A DNA stretch of 64,000 nt from Thalassobius sp034670005. Its GTDB lineage: Bacteria > Pseudomonadota > Alphaproteobacteria > Rhodobacterales > Rhodobacteraceae. The notes below the pieces were generated by a model. The model ran no database searches. It was not told the origin of the DNA and saw only the letters and a program-made list of their open reading frames with translations. This document shows positions 63,562-64,000 of this stretch, piece after piece. The stretch covers positions 310,001 to 374,000 of the forward strand of contig NZ_JAXMOH010000003.1 of NCBI RefSeq assembly GCF_034670005.1, in the 5' to 3' direction. The translations under genes were made by a program, and so were the position numbers. Within the stretch, counting starts at the first letter, position 1; every line of letters begins with the position of its first letter.

Positions 63562-64000
63562 TGATTGATGCAGAAACCCAAGAGATATTCCGTCAGGAAA
63601 CCGAGGCGCTGATCGAAAGTCTTCAGGATGCGCTGCTGGAGTTGAACAAGACACCAGACAATGCCGAACTGGTGACTCAGGTTTTCCGCGATCTGCATAC
63701 GCTGAAGGGCACCGGTGCGATGTTCGGTTACGCCCGTCTGGCCGCGTTCATTCACGATTTCGAAGCCGCCTTTGAGGCGGTGCGGTCCGGCAAATCGACC
63801 GTCACCCCCGAGTTGATAGCAGTGTCGTTGAAAGCCTATGATCTGATCGTGGAACTGCTGGAAGGCGAAGACCCGCCGGAAGACCGCGATGCCGAGCTGA
63901 AAGCGGCGCTGAGCGCTGTCACAAAGGGGGAAGCCCCGGCAGCCGCGCAGGCGGACGCCCCCGACGAAGTGGCGTCCTCCGAGGGGGAGGTAGAGGGCTG
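63561..64000 (+). CDS. cheA: Chemotaxis histidine kinase CheA, N-terminal part
   Basis: The gene runs off the end of the window; 146 residues are visible. They form an HPt domain with the phospho-accepting histidine H46 in DLHTLKGTGAMFGY, followed by the start of a charged Ala/Glu-rich linker. CheA phosphorylates CheY in response to the chemoreceptors. The start overlaps the cheY stop. The kinase core, dimerisation and CheW-like regions lie beyond the window. Confidence 0.93.
   Translation, partial: MIDAETQEIFRQETEALIESLQDALLELNKTPDNAELVTQVFRDLHTLKGTGAMFGYARLAAFIHDFEAAFEAVRSGKSTVTPELIAVSLKAYDLIVELLEGEDPPEDRDAELKAALSAVTKGEAPAAAQADAPDEVASSEGEVEG

Overview
The window reads as a single chromosomal stretch of a GC-rich alphaproteobacterium, most likely a Rhodobacterales/Roseobacteraceae marine bacterium. 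The pointers are the overall gene repertoire (MbfA, DUF2794, a DUF6478-like protein, a paa module under a TetR regulator, urt/ure nitrogen genes, tandem CPBP proteases), the codon usage, and an intergenic hairpin repeat of a style I associate with Rhodobacterales. No insertion sequence, prophage, CRISPR array or rRNA is visible. One tRNA gene (CAT anticodon) is present. The assignment to a genus cannot be made from the sequence alone.

Layout: 1-8.5 kb is housekeeping and transport: the end of a LivM-type permease, an MFS transporter, asd, a DUF4140/DUF4139 exported protein, a beta-carbonic anhydrase, an M17 aminopeptidase with an NlpC/P60 hydrolase, and DUF2794. 8.5-13.1 kb is a phenylacetate module: paaZ facing paaI-paaK-paaR across a shared palindromic operator. 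13.2-22.4 kb holds a class II cytochrome c, glutathione-dependent formaldehyde dehydrogenase (frmA), a NYN/LOTUS protein, a TetR regulator opposite the iron exporter mbfA, an AEC transporter, and a tightly coupled five-gene operon headed by fghA (the second formaldehyde-detoxification enzyme). 22.5-29.4 kb carries an MFS transporter, zapE, an unusual repeat-rich convergent spacer, folC-accD, and two tandem CPBP proteases. 29.5-41.5 kb has a Rhodobacterales-type hypothetical trio (lipoprotein, DUF6478-like, coiled coil), two ArsR-type regulators, fadH, small ferredoxin-like-fold proteins, a LysR regulator, a chemoreceptor and an acyl-CoA dehydrogenase.

41.5-48.1 kb is a three-gene operon of large, poorly characterised proteins: a transglutaminase/DUF2126 protein, a circularly permuted ATP-grasp fused to an alpha-E domain, and a second transglutaminase. 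This is the best candidate in the window for an undescribed biochemical system (a predicted peptide/amide ligase plus transglutaminase pathway). 48.2-60.5 kb is an integrated urea module: ureDAB-(lprI-like)-C and ureEFG on the minus strand, facing urtABCDE (the urea ABC importer) on the plus strand. Imported urea is hydrolysed by the nickel urease matured by UreDEFG. 60.6-64 kb has tRNA-Met, a 500-bp non-coding stretch, and the start of a chemotaxis operon (mcp, STAS-like, cheY-like, cheA).

Regulatory structure is rich: two TetR-type palindromes in divergent promoters, a 12-bp-arm palindrome covering the start codon of an ArsR gene, several strong hairpin terminators, and a cluster of five TGATTCG heptamers (all GANTC sites) between zapE and folC. 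All functional calls are from reading translated sequence and motifs; no database search was run.
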